Positions 1-6,101 of a stretch of 14,934 nucleotides of DNA are shown piece by piece. The position numbers and the translations under genes were made by a program. This stretch comes from a candidate division WWE3 bacterium (lineage in GTDB: Bacteria > Patescibacteriota > WWE3 > 2-01-FULL-39-13): assembly GCA_027002375.1 (NCBI GenBank), contig JALWZX010000052.1, forward strand, positions 1 to 14,934. Reading direction: 5' to 3'. Numbering within the stretch: the first letter of the stretch is position 1; each line of letters opens with the position of its first letter. The notes beneath the pieces are model-generated. The model saw nothing but the letters and a program-made list of their open reading frames with translations, was not told the DNA's origin and made no database searches.

Positions 1-33
1 ATTGAAAAGAAATAGAAGAAAGAAATTTATTCT

Positions 34-417
34 TTGGTATTGGTATCTAAAATCTATGCATTGATTTTCAAAAAACCAACACAAAATGTCTATTACACCG
101 AAATTCTACGCGACAATGTGAATGGTAGCTTCGCTCAAATAAAATTAGTGGATAACAAATTAATAATGAATAATACCGACTTGAGAAAATACTTATCAGA
201 AATTGATTACAGTATACTAAAATTACTTTTTATACACTTTGAAAACCCAGTTACAAGAGATCAGATAGCAGAAGTAATTTGGGGTACGGATTTTTTCGAT
301 AGCTATTCAGATTATGCGATTGACAAGCACATTTCTGATATAAGAAAAATTTTAAGAAAGCAACACACATCCCATAAAATAAAAACAATTAGGGGTAGTG
401 GGTATATATTACTATAA
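34..417 (+). CDS. Winged-helix DNA-binding protein (wHTH1), possibly N-terminally truncated
   Basis: This protein of about 127 residues is mostly one OmpR/PhoB-type winged-helix domain (about residues 35-127). It has an N-terminal beta strand region, helix 1 (ISEIDYSILKLL-like), helix 2 (TRDQIAEVIW), the recognition helix (YAIDKHISDIRKIL) and a wing ending IKTIRGSGYIL. No receiver domain precedes it, so a response-regulator role is not indicated. The start is uncertain: TTG at 34 is the first candidate, an in-frame TAG lies at 13-15, and no promoter is visible in the bases before it. It may therefore be the surviving 3' part of a longer gene like the one at 4436-5446, which carries a similar domain at its C-terminus. 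It is convergent with the nucleotidyltransferase-like gene at 436-1854, 18 bases apart. The domain call is firm. The gene's completeness and its target are unknown. Confidence 0.65.
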   Translation: MVLVSKIYALIFKKPTQNVYYTEILRDNVNGSFAQIKLVDNKLIMNNTDLRKYLSEIDYSILKLLFIHFENPVTRDQIAEVIWGTDFFDSYSDYAIDKHISDIRKILRKQHTSHKIKTIRGSGYILL

Positions 418-435
418 TGAAGAATATATGCATAC

Positions 436-1854
436 TTATTCAGTTGGATGCTTAGATTTTTGTATTATATCATTGATAATTCTTTGTTTATCTCTAGCCT
501 TTGTAAGGTTTGCTATTAGCTGATTTTTATCGTAGTCTAAAAGGGCTAATGCAAAACGTTTATATTCGAATGGCGTCATAGTCTTACGATCAAGCAGATT
601 TGAAGACAATTTCAATATTCCAAGCTCATAAAATAGATATGCTAAATAATCAACAAAATTATTTGATGTTAGGCGCTTTTTATTAGCAACGCGTTGACTA
701 TACCAATGGTTTGTAAGTTTTATTATATAAGAGTATGCACTTTCTTTTTCAGGTTGTGTTAATTGACTATTACTAAATATAAAAAAATTCAGCACTTCAC
801 TTAATAGTGGTAATGTATATTGCAACCCTGGCAATACATCCTTTGGCCGTAGAAACCAAGCTTTTCTCAGCTTAGGAAGATACGTAAAATTCCACACATA
901 TTTATCCATACCTATTATACTAAGATCATCAACTTTAATACGTCTTTCAATACTCTCTAAACTACTACCTTGTACGAGCCCTCTAAAAAACATAATTGCT
1001 TGAGTATTGGGATTAATGCCAAGAGAATTTAGAACAGGAAGTTCAGTAAATTCACGCGGATGTAGTAAATAGGAACTACCAGATTTATGGAGTAACACGC
1101 TTTTTAATTTTTTCTTTGGCACAGTATCATAGACAATTGGAGGTATACCACCTATACCCGTTCCAAATTCAGCAATATGTGAATGACCAGTATAGTGAAC
1201 ACTTCTAGAAATAAACGGAAACACCTTTATTGTACGCAAAGTGTTTTTCTCTGTATTTCCATATATTACTAATACCAATGATGGAATTTTATCCCCTATC
1301 GCGTTAGTTCTAACACCAAAAGGAAATACACGTGCCATCTCATCGTAATGATACCTACCGTAGAACACATTCGGCTGAAGATTAGGAAAAGGTAAGTTAA
1401 TGTCATAATTACCATACAAGGATTCTAATCCACATATTAATTCGGATAATGGCGGTGACTGTGCAATAGTAAAGTCTAAATCTTCTATTCCTTGATATTG
1501 TTGTAAATTATCATGATATCCTACAGAGGAACCAACCCAATATACAGTTGACCCAACATTAATAAGAGACTCTATAAATCTAGCCAACGATTTTCCTGCA
1601 GTTTGTAAGTATTCTCCGTATGTAGTAAGATAATCTTCATCACCTTGACTTCTAGATCCTCGAGCTACCGGGATAAAATGGAGAATTTTTTCTCTCTTAT
1701 TTATATAATCGATTCTCTTTTCGCACATCTGTGGTAATATTTCATCATCCCACGATTGAATTTTTTCAGTGACAAAAATTGATTCAAACTCGTTTAGATT
1801 TGTTGCGTTACATTGGAAAGGGCTTTTGCACATAATAAATAGGATATTACACAC
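436..1854 (-). CDS. Nucleotidyltransferase-like protein, paralogue 1 (NT1)
   Basis: This is a protein of 472 residues that I do not recognise by name. It is clearly paralogous to the product of 2560-4092. Shared blocks include the N-terminal FV..KI, the VGS...DLDF motif, the F/VPxGxR and T(I/M)KV strands, HxAEF, LGIxPxxQAIMxxRG and a C-terminal helical part with LPLLS. The VGSS at 107-110 followed by DLDF at 125-128 resembles the hG[GS]...DhD signature of the Pol-beta nucleotidyltransferase superfamily, although the spacing is somewhat long and the third acidic residue is not obvious. The frame opens with GTG at 1854, preceded by TATAAC at 1865-1860; an in-frame ATG at 1833 is the alternative. 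Its 3' end faces wHTH1. A role in modifying a cellular or foreign nucleic acid or protein is inference only; no membrane segment or signal peptide is visible. Confidence 0.7.
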   Translation of the reverse strand: MCNILFIMCKSPFQCNATNLNEFESIFVTEKIQSWDDEILPQMCEKRIDYINKREKILHFIPVARGSRSQGDEDYLTTYGEYLQTAGKSLARFIESLINVGSTVYWVGSSVGYHDNLQQYQGIEDLDFTIAQSPPLSELICGLESLYGNYDINLPFPNLQPNVFYGRYHYDEMARVFPFGVRTNAIGDKIPSLVLVIYGNTEKNTLRTIKVFPFISRSVHYTGHSHIAEFGTGIGGIPPIVYDTVPKKKLKSVLLHKSGSSYLLHPREFTELPVLNSLGINPNTQAIMFFRGLVQGSSLESIERRIKVDDLSIIGMDKYVWNFTYLPKLRKAWFLRPKDVLPGLQYTLPLLSEVLNFFIFSNSQLTQPEKESAYSYIIKLTNHWYSQRVANKKRLTSNNFVDYLAYLFYELGILKLSSNLLDRKTMTPFEYKRFALALLDYDKNQLIANLTKARDKQRIINDIIQKSKHPTE

Positions 1855-1859
1855 TATGG

Positions 1860-1865
1860 GTTATA
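1860..1865 (-). promoter_or_regulatory. Candidate -10 box for NT1
   Basis: On the minus strand TATAAC ends 5 bases before the GTG at 1854, the same geometry as the stronger promoters of this window. No convincing -35 hexamer is seen 16-18 bases upstream, so the promoter is weak or activator-dependent. It supports GTG 1854 over ATG 1833 as the start. Confidence 0.35.
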
Positions 1866-1906
1866 TTCCCTGACAGTTATTGCCTAGGGCGTTCAAAATC
1901 AAACGA

Positions 1907-1920
1907 TTGTAATGTTACAA
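1907..1920. repeat. Inverted repeat TTGTAA-tg-TTACAA
   Basis: This is a perfect 6-base inverted repeat with a 2-base centre. It lies in the divergent intergenic region between NT1 and the relic promoter at 1932-1960. Its size and position would suit a binding site for a dimeric regulator, but nothing identifies the protein. Confidence 0.4.
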
Positions 1921-1931
1921 ACAGTGTATCC

Positions 1932-1960
1932 TTGACAAATCACGCCTTGAAACCTGTAGT
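1932..1960 (+). promoter_or_regulatory. Relic promoter of the lost wHTH2 gene
   Basis: TTGACA at 1932-1937 and TGTAGT at 1955-1960 are separated by 17 bases. The stretch 1928-1960 matches the promoter of wHTH3 (4397-4429) at 26 of 33 positions, and both mismatches in the -10 box are A-to-G changes from TATAAT. It now leads into an insertion-sequence fragment rather than a gene. I read it as the decaying promoter of the middle winged-helix gene, whose 3' end survives at 2447-2563. Confidence 0.6.
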
Positions 1961-2440
1961 GCCAATAGATAATATCATGATCTGACTTAAATACCATCGT
2001 ACATCCATTCCTGCTAAAATATTTTGCATCCGCTTACAGATTAACTGATTTCTTTTCGGTTATCCTTCTTGGTGATAGCGGTTTGCCTAGGAATTGACGA
2101 AAGTATCGATGTAATTGTTTTTCTGAGATGATTGTACCCGTCAACTTAATTAATTCCGCGATACTAACACCTGTTGTTATCCACTTAATTAACAGTTTGA
2201 AGTACTTCTCTTTTCTGTCCCGTTTCTTCTTAGATATTGTAAATGTTTTTGAACAATCTTTGCACTTGTAACGTGTATTACCTGCTTTCGTTTTAGCCCA
2301 AATTATTGATTGTTTTGAGAAGTATTTTGGGCATGAATATTTGTAGTTTTTTTTGAAACATTGGTCATAGTAAGGAGAGTTTATCAGTTTAGCCTGTGAT
2401 TTAAACCTACAACACTCGTTTCACCCACACTCTTTGTCCA
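1961..2440 (-). mobile_element. Truncated, decayed insertion-sequence fragment
   Basis: This stretch encodes the N-terminal part of a DDE-type transposase on the minus strand (see 1962-2420). The left end is cut: coding similarity to a transposase stops at about 1961, exactly where the relic promoter repeat begins. The right end lies at about 2440, where winged-helix coding sequence of the other strand starts. No terminal inverted repeat pair or target-site duplication can be recognised, as expected for a remnant. Boundaries are estimated from these junctions. Confidence 0.65.
1962..2420 (-). pseudogene. Transposase fragment with zinc ribbon and HTH, internal stop
   Basis: Read on the minus strand, the frame is open from 2420 to a TAA at 2036-2034 and continues beyond it. 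The product carries a zinc-ribbon-like start (CPKYF...RYKCKDCSKTF; the second cysteine of the first pair appears lost, as Tyr). A lysine/arginine-rich helix-turn-helix follows (WITTGVSIAELIKLTG...LHRYFRQFLG). Past the stop comes ADAKYF...CTMVFKSDHDIIYW, which resembles the first catalytic-aspartate segment of DDE transposases. Reading then runs out at the promoter repeat. No in-frame start codon was found, the frame has an internal stop, and the catalytic C-terminal half is absent, so it is not functional. I cannot assign an IS family by eye. Confidence 0.65.
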
Positions 2441-2446
2441 TTAAGC

Positions 2447-2563
2447 CCAGATTACGCTATAGACAAACACATATCTGATATAAGAAAGTTTATTGCAAAC
2501 AAAAACATCGCAATCACCATAAAAACAATCAGGGGCACAGGATACATGTTATTAAATGGTTAG
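2447..2563 (+). pseudogene. 3' remnant of a second winged-helix gene (wHTH2)
   Basis: The + strand frame reads PDYAIDKHISDIRKF followed by IKTIRGTGYMLL and a TAG at 2561-2563. This is nearly the same as the last 35 or so residues of wHTH1 (DYAIDKHISDIRK is identical; the wing is IKTIRGSGYILL there). It covers only the recognition helix and the wing, has no start codon or upstream domain, and adjoins the transposase fragment. Its stop codon overlaps the stop of the convergent gene at 2560-4092, as wHTH1 closely abuts NT1. It is a dead copy left after insertion and deletion. Confidence 0.75.
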
Positions 2564-4092
2564 TGTAATATGGCTAGTGGCGATAATCTACTCTTGAAGA
2601 TATCTGTGTTACCAATTTTTCCCTTATCTAAATTAGCAATATATGCTTCCGTTACAATTTCATGTATCAATGCCAATATATCTTCCTCACTAGTTGCCTT
2701 GGCTGCTTGCACATTATAACTATAACTCAATAAATATTTAGCCAAAACCGCGTATCTGTAATTTGGAATGGGTCGTTTTTTTTCTTTGCCTTTACCGATA
2801 AGTGCAAAGACATCTTTTTTATTAAGAACATTAGCCAATATTTTTACAAGTACGAGGTCAGAAGTCCCAGTAAGAGAACTCCTTAAATCTAATATACCCG
2901 AAATTACATCTGCAGTATAATTTCCTAGAAATATACTGAGCAGTGGCATCGCGCTTTGCAATTGTATACTGTACATTACATAGCTCGGATTTCTAATAAT
3001 AGCCCTAGCAAACTTAGGGTAATAGTGTTCTGTCCATTGATGCATATCCATATCGGCCATACTTAAACTATCAGGGCGGGTTTCTAATATCATTAGTGCT
3101 TTTTTAAATTGCCGTGGTTGCCACATTCGATTTTTTGTTTCTTCAGGTAATAAATCCAGAACACCCCTTATCCACATGATGGCTTGATCTTTAGGTTTTA
3201 TACCTAATCGCGATAATTTAATATTTCGTATACCCTCGCGTAAAGTAAAAAGAGTAACATTACCGTTAATTGACAATTGCAAGATTGACAATCTAGTGCT
3301 TCGCCTCAGGTCATAGTGTAATGGGGTAATCCCTATGTTGTCAGCTTCATCACTAAATGAGAACTCAGCAACATGAGTCATGTTTGTGTAATTAACAATA
3401 TTTGTATATACATATACTTTCATTGTCAGTACTCTATCAGCACTATCTGGATATATTGCACATACATATGCTGGTGTTTTCCGTTTGCCTCTGATTTTAA
3501 AACCAACAGGCACAAAAATTGGGGGTTTTGGATAGTGATCGCTTCTTGCACTATTTCTTATATTATCAGCGTTCAATTTGGCGTATCTATCCTTAAATTC
3601 AGTATTATATAGAATACGAACTAATTCACTTGACGACACTTTTCCACCTGTAACTAAAAAATCCAAATCAGACATACCTTTCCCATTCTTCAATCTAATA
3701 ATTCTCATTCTTTCATGCTTATTTCTATTAAGATATAGAGGGACTAAAGACCCAACCATATACATTTCAACACCATCAATTGCTAGCATAGGAGCAATAA
3801 TTGCATGTGGAAACTGATCAGCAACAAATTCAAGTACTGGCTTAATTTCATCATATCTTCTCTCTACAGGAATCCTAGCAAAAGGACTATATCCATCGAC
3901 CTTCCTACCACCTACAAATGACATCAATTCGTTCCTAACCATTAGACTATTAATTCTATCTAAAACAAATCGTGGTATTTGTTCTCGCCAGTCTGGCGAA
4001 ACTATTTTTGTAGGGACAAACAATCTATCAATTGTAGCAATTGATTGATCATTTTCATTATCACCAACTTGTACCTCTGAAACGGCTACCAT
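2560..4092 (-). CDS. Nucleotidyltransferase-like protein, paralogue 2 (NT2)
   Basis: This 510-residue paralogue of NT1 has a better-defined N-terminus. MVGS at 112-115 and SDLDFLV at 141-147 give a Pol-beta-superfamily-like hGS...DhD signature, with an insertion of basic residues between them (KHERMRIIRLKNGKG). The strand VLTMKVYVY (about 221-229) follows, then THVAEF (239-244). A conserved LGIKPKDQAIMWIRGVL block (296-312) and a helical C-terminus complete the shared architecture. No transmembrane helix or signal peptide is seen. The ATG at 4092 is supported by a GATAAT 5 bases upstream and by no other start nearby. It is divergent from wHTH3 across 343 bases and convergent with the wHTH2 remnant. 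Catalytic activity and substrate are unknown; the fold is inferred from the short motif and not proven. Confidence 0.75.
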   Translation of the reverse strand: MVAVSEVQVGDNENDQSIATIDRLFVPTKIVSPDWREQIPRFVLDRINSLMVRNELMSFVGGRKVDGYSPFARIPVERRYDEIKPVLEFVADQFPHAIIAPMLAIDGVEMYMVGSLVPLYLNRNKHERMRIIRLKNGKGMSDLDFLVTGGKVSSSELVRILYNTEFKDRYAKLNADNIRNSARSDHYPKPPIFVPVGFKIRGKRKTPAYVCAIYPDSADRVLTMKVYVYTNIVNYTNMTHVAEFSFSDEADNIGITPLHYDLRRSTRLSILQLSINGNVTLFTLREGIRNIKLSRLGIKPKDQAIMWIRGVLDLLPEETKNRMWQPRQFKKALMILETRPDSLSMADMDMHQWTEHYYPKFARAIIRNPSYVMYSIQLQSAMPLLSIFLGNYTADVISGILDLRSSLTGTSDLVLVKILANVLNKKDVFALIGKGKEKKRPIPNYRYAVLAKYLLSYSYNVQAAKATSEEDILALIHEIVTEAYIANLDKGKIGNTDIFKSRLSPLAILH

Positions 4093-4097
4093 AATTT

Positions 4098-4103
4098 ATT
4101 ATC
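4098..4103 (-). promoter_or_regulatory. Candidate -10 box for NT2
   Basis: GATAAT on the minus strand ends 5 bases before the ATG at 4092. That spacing would again give a leaderless transcript. No good -35 box is seen at the usual distance; TTCACG at 4123-4118 is the nearest weak candidate, with a 14-base spacer. Confidence 0.35.
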
Positions 4104-4153
4104 GCTAAACTAAAAACCGTGAACTCTAGGATGCACTAATTCTAAACCAGATT

Positions 4154-4264
4154 CTAACATCTGATTAATAATACAATATTACTAGAAGCGACAGTTCCTA
4201 CGAGTGAATCTTCTGTTTCCATCCTTTGAACAGTATTTTCGCTATTATAAATCTTTATTGTCAT
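4154..4264 (-). CDS. Possible small ORF of 36 codons
   Basis: An ATG-to-TAG frame on the minus strand gives a peptide starting MTIKIYNSENTVQRMETED and ending VLLIRC. There is no ribosome-binding site and no clear -10 box in front of it, and it resembles nothing I know. It lies in a regulatory intergenic region. It could be a small protein, a leader peptide for NT2 or chance; I lean towards chance. Confidence 0.15.
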   Translation of the reverse strand: MTIKIYNSENTVQRMETEDSLVGTVASSNIVLLIRC

Positions 4265-4315
4265 AATTTATGGTGAAAAAACTATAGAAATGGATAAGCT
4301 AACTGAACTGTATAG

Positions 4316-4331
4316 TAATTGCTATCAATTA
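4316..4331. repeat. Inverted repeat TAATTG-ctat-CAATTA
   Basis: This is a perfect 6-base stem with a 4-base spacer. It lies 3 bases upstream of one copy of the ATCCTTGACAA motif in the NT2/wHTH3 intergenic region. There is no T-tract, so it is not a terminator; it may be an operator half of the local regulatory region. Confidence 0.4.
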
Positions 4332-4377
4332 TCATCCTTGACAATCACTGACTTCTAAACTTCGAAATCGATCAATT

Positions 4378-4387
4378 GTGATATCAC
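4378..4387. repeat. Palindrome GTGATATCAC, candidate operator
   Basis: This perfect 10-base palindrome ends 13 bases upstream of the wHTH3 -35 box. The position is typical of an activator site, or of a repressor acting at a distance. No identity for the binding protein can be read from the sequence. Confidence 0.4.
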
Positions 4388-4400
4388 GAAAAGCTAATCC

Positions 4401-4429
4401 TTGACAAACATCGCCCTAAAACCTATAAT
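4401..4429 (+). promoter_or_regulatory. Perfect consensus sigma70 promoter of wHTH3
   Basis: TTGACA at 4401-4406 and TATAAT at 4424-4429 are separated by exactly 17 bases, which is the full vegetative consensus. Only 6 bases (attccc) separate the -10 box from the ATG at 4436, so transcription should start at or next to the A of the start codon, giving a leaderless mRNA. A promoter this strong for a regulator gene usually implies repression, which fits the palindromes just upstream. Confidence 0.85.
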
Positions 4430-4435
4430 ATTCCC

Positions 4436-5446
4436 ATGACTGTCAAAGCAAAATACTCATCAAAAACAGAAGCAGAAAGAGTTTTAGAGAGCATAAACAC
4501 ACAAGCAAGTGGGTTCTTTTTGCGTAATAATTGGTACCCTATATCAGTAAACGATAGTGCTAGAAAAGATGATTCATCAGTTTTATTTCCCGAAATAAAT
4601 TATCTAGAAGCACTTTCTGTACTAAACGATTTTGATAGAGATAAAGAGAAAGCTGTTAAAAATATAGAAAAACATCTAGTGAATTCCCAACAATATAGAC
4701 CATTATCAGAAAAATTCTTAAAAGAATTTCAAGAAAAACAAGACGAAATATTAAAACCTGTTATCAAAAAATCAAAAGAAACACTTACATATTTAAAAGA
4801 CAAAAACATTCAAGTTACTGTTATACCAACACATTTTGGAACTTGTGGATCATTTTCATTGCATAAAGACATCGAAAATGCAAAAGTATTACATATTGAA
4901 TTGATAATTAGGCTAGATCAAGATCCACGAGATACAATAGAACTATACACATCATCTATTACAAGATCAATCTGGGAATGGAATAAAAATGTTAATTGGC
5001 GCGAAACCGAAGCTGTGTCTGACTTTTTTACTAAATATGTATTCGGTTACGTTGATCATGTAAGTACATTAGATCGTGTTACTAAACCAGATGTTGGCTT
5101 ACGATATAAATCTATTCAATTTTTAAGAAGGTATGGTTTGCCTACTGGTGAAATTGTCACTTATGATTCACACGAAAACAGAATATTCGTTGCTAACACA
5201 GAAATAACAACGATTTTGGGTGCTTACGAATTTAGAATGTTAAGATATTTGATAGAAAATCGCAATTACACAGTACCATTTGATGAATTGGCAGAGTTTA
5301 TGTATGCAGATAAAGTAGATGAAAAATATTCTTTATGGGGAATTTCAAAGACCGTGCAACGTGTAAGAGATAAACTTGAACAATATGGAGTTCCTAGGGA
5401 TGCTATTAAGAATGTTAAGGGTGAAGGGTTTAAGTTAGTTTTGTAA
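4436..5446 (+). CDS. Winged-helix DNA-binding protein with large N-terminal domain (wHTH3)
   Basis: The protein has 336 residues. Residues about 242-336 form an OmpR/PhoB-type winged-helix domain: the strand pair ending NTEITTILGAYEFRMLRYL, a recognition helix near 301-316 and a wing ending NVKGEGFKLVL. It is related to wHTH1 and the wHTH2 remnant. The N-terminal 230 residues are not a receiver domain. They include a lysine/glutamate-rich helical stretch (about 66-123) and a segment at 153-202 (HIELIIRL...LYTSSITRSIWEW...ETEAVSDFFTKYV) whose layout recalls a zincin metallopeptidase with its HExxH replaced by SSITR. That resemblance is speculative. ATG 4436 is fixed by the promoter immediately upstream. 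The gene is probably a transcription factor of the accessory island, perhaps controlling NT2 and itself; its ligand is unknown. Confidence 0.75.
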   Translation: MTVKAKYSSKTEAERVLESINTQASGFFLRNNWYPISVNDSARKDDSSVLFPEINYLEALSVLNDFDRDKEKAVKNIEKHLVNSQQYRPLSEKFLKEFQEKQDEILKPVIKKSKETLTYLKDKNIQVTVIPTHFGTCGSFSLHKDIENAKVLHIELIIRLDQDPRDTIELYTSSITRSIWEWNKNVNWRETEAVSDFFTKYVFGYVDHVSTLDRVTKPDVGLRYKSIQFLRRYGLPTGEIVTYDSHENRIFVANTEITTILGAYEFRMLRYLIENRNYTVPFDELAEFMYADKVDEKYSLWGISKTVQRVRDKLEQYGVPRDAIKNVKGEGFKLVL

Positions 5447-5525
5447 GACACCGCCAGCTTACGCAATCGACAGTTTGCATTTATTTCGCTAAAGCGAGTT
5501 CAGCTACACCGAAACAACTTTATCT

Positions 5526-5541
5526 GATTGTTTACACAATC
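5526..5541. repeat. Inverted repeat GATTGT-ttac-ACAATC
   Basis: A perfect 6-base stem with a 4-base loop lies between the convergent wHTH3 and yraN genes. It could slow both transcripts, but no run of T follows on either strand, so I do not call it an intrinsic terminator. The nearby TCGCTAAAGCGA (5485-5496) is a second, short palindrome of the same gap. The 152-base gap holds no gene. Confidence 0.35.
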
Positions 5542-5598
5542 GGCCTTAAGTTATGAAAAGTAAAAAGACTACAATCCCGTAAGAAAACGATAATTAAT

Positions 5599-5952
5599 TC
5601 ATATATCCTCTACTTCAACATACCCCACATCAACCGTAACAACACTTAATTTTTTCGTATAGTATCTATAATTCCTGCCATCATGGGCTAGAAAATATGT
5701 AATAGCTTTACTTAACCTCTTCAATTTTCTACTATCAACAGCATCTTTTGAAGTTCCGTACACTTTATCACCAAAACTTACACTTCGCGTTTTTACCTCT
5801 ACAAATTCAACCTTATCGTTTTTTATAGCAATTATATCGATTTCCCCATAACGATTTACTAGATAATTCATATAGATAACTTGATAGCCTTGCAGTATCA
5901 GATAGTGCTTGGCAAAAACCTCACCGAGTCTACCTAATTTCTTTTTGTTCAT
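5599..5952 (-). CDS. yraN: YraN (UPF0102) family PD-(D/E)xK nuclease-like protein
   Basis: At 117 residues it is the usual length for UPF0102. Family hallmarks are the N-terminal KLGRLGEVFAKHYL helix with E11, GYQVIYMNYLVNRYGEIDII (E37, D39) and VEFVEVKTR (E52, K54). Together these make the PD-(D/E)xK core of restriction-endonuclease or Holliday-junction-resolvase-like folds. The biological role of YraN is not settled; a part in DNA metabolism is inferred from the fold. It lies downstream of rplS on the same strand, a neighbourhood in which yraN is often found in bacteria (commonly with rnhB, absent here). A TATAAT 6 bases before its ATG suggests its own leaderless transcript. Confidence 0.9.
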   Translation of the reverse strand: MNKKKLGRLGEVFAKHYLILQGYQVIYMNYLVNRYGEIDIIAIKNDKVEFVEVKTRSVSFGDKVYGTSKDAVDSRKLKRLSKAITYFLAHDGRNYRYYTKKLSVVTVDVGYVEVEDI

Positions 5953-5958
5953 GGGGAA

Positions 5959-5964
5959 ATTATA
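5959..5964 (-). promoter_or_regulatory. -10 box TATAAT of yraN
   Basis: A perfect TATAAT on the minus strand ends 6 bases before the ATG at 5952, exactly the spacing seen for wHTH3. The bases between are TTCCCC, so no ribosome-binding site exists. A -35 box is not convincing: the candidates have spacers of 15 or 23 bases. Confidence 0.55.
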
Positions 5965-6101
5965 TAAAATGCTAAATTACAATAATTTAACAATAATATG
6001 AATAAATGCAAAAGATTATAGAAAAAACATGAAATTTTATATGGAATTTATAGGTAATTTACAATTTAAAAACTTAAAGACCGTTGTATAAGCATCGGAT
6101 A

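Larger units (their letters stand above)
4093..4435. promoter_or_regulatory. Divergent regulatory region between NT2 and wHTH3
   Basis: This 343-base stretch separates two divergent genes. It holds the NT2 -10 candidate, a possible 36-codon reading frame (4154-4264, minus), an inverted repeat TAATTG-ctat-CAATTA (4316-4331), two copies of ATCCTTGACAA (4334-4344 and 4397-4407), a perfect palindrome GTGATATCAC (4378-4387) and the wHTH3 promoter. This density of symmetric elements suggests regulation by a DNA-binding protein, plausibly wHTH3 itself. The binding protein is an inference. Confidence 0.5.

Noticed and set aside
1..2600. CRISPR array or phage-type integration site in the accessory island
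   Set aside because: No regularly spaced direct repeats, tRNA fragment, integrase or matching flanking repeats are visible; the repeats seen are explained by paralogous promoters and gene ends.
3373..3817. Two + strand frames of 79 codons inside NT2
   Set aside because: They are antisense to the NT2 frame, which shares conserved blocks with NT1, so the minus-strand reading is the real one.
4338..4366. A second promoter for wHTH3 at TTGACA 4338
   Set aside because: The hexamer 17 bases downstream is TTCGAA and no neighbouring spacing gives a -10 box, so it is treated as a repeated motif only.
5485..5496. TCGCTAAAGCGA as a terminator hairpin
   Set aside because: The loop would be only two bases and no T-run follows on either strand.
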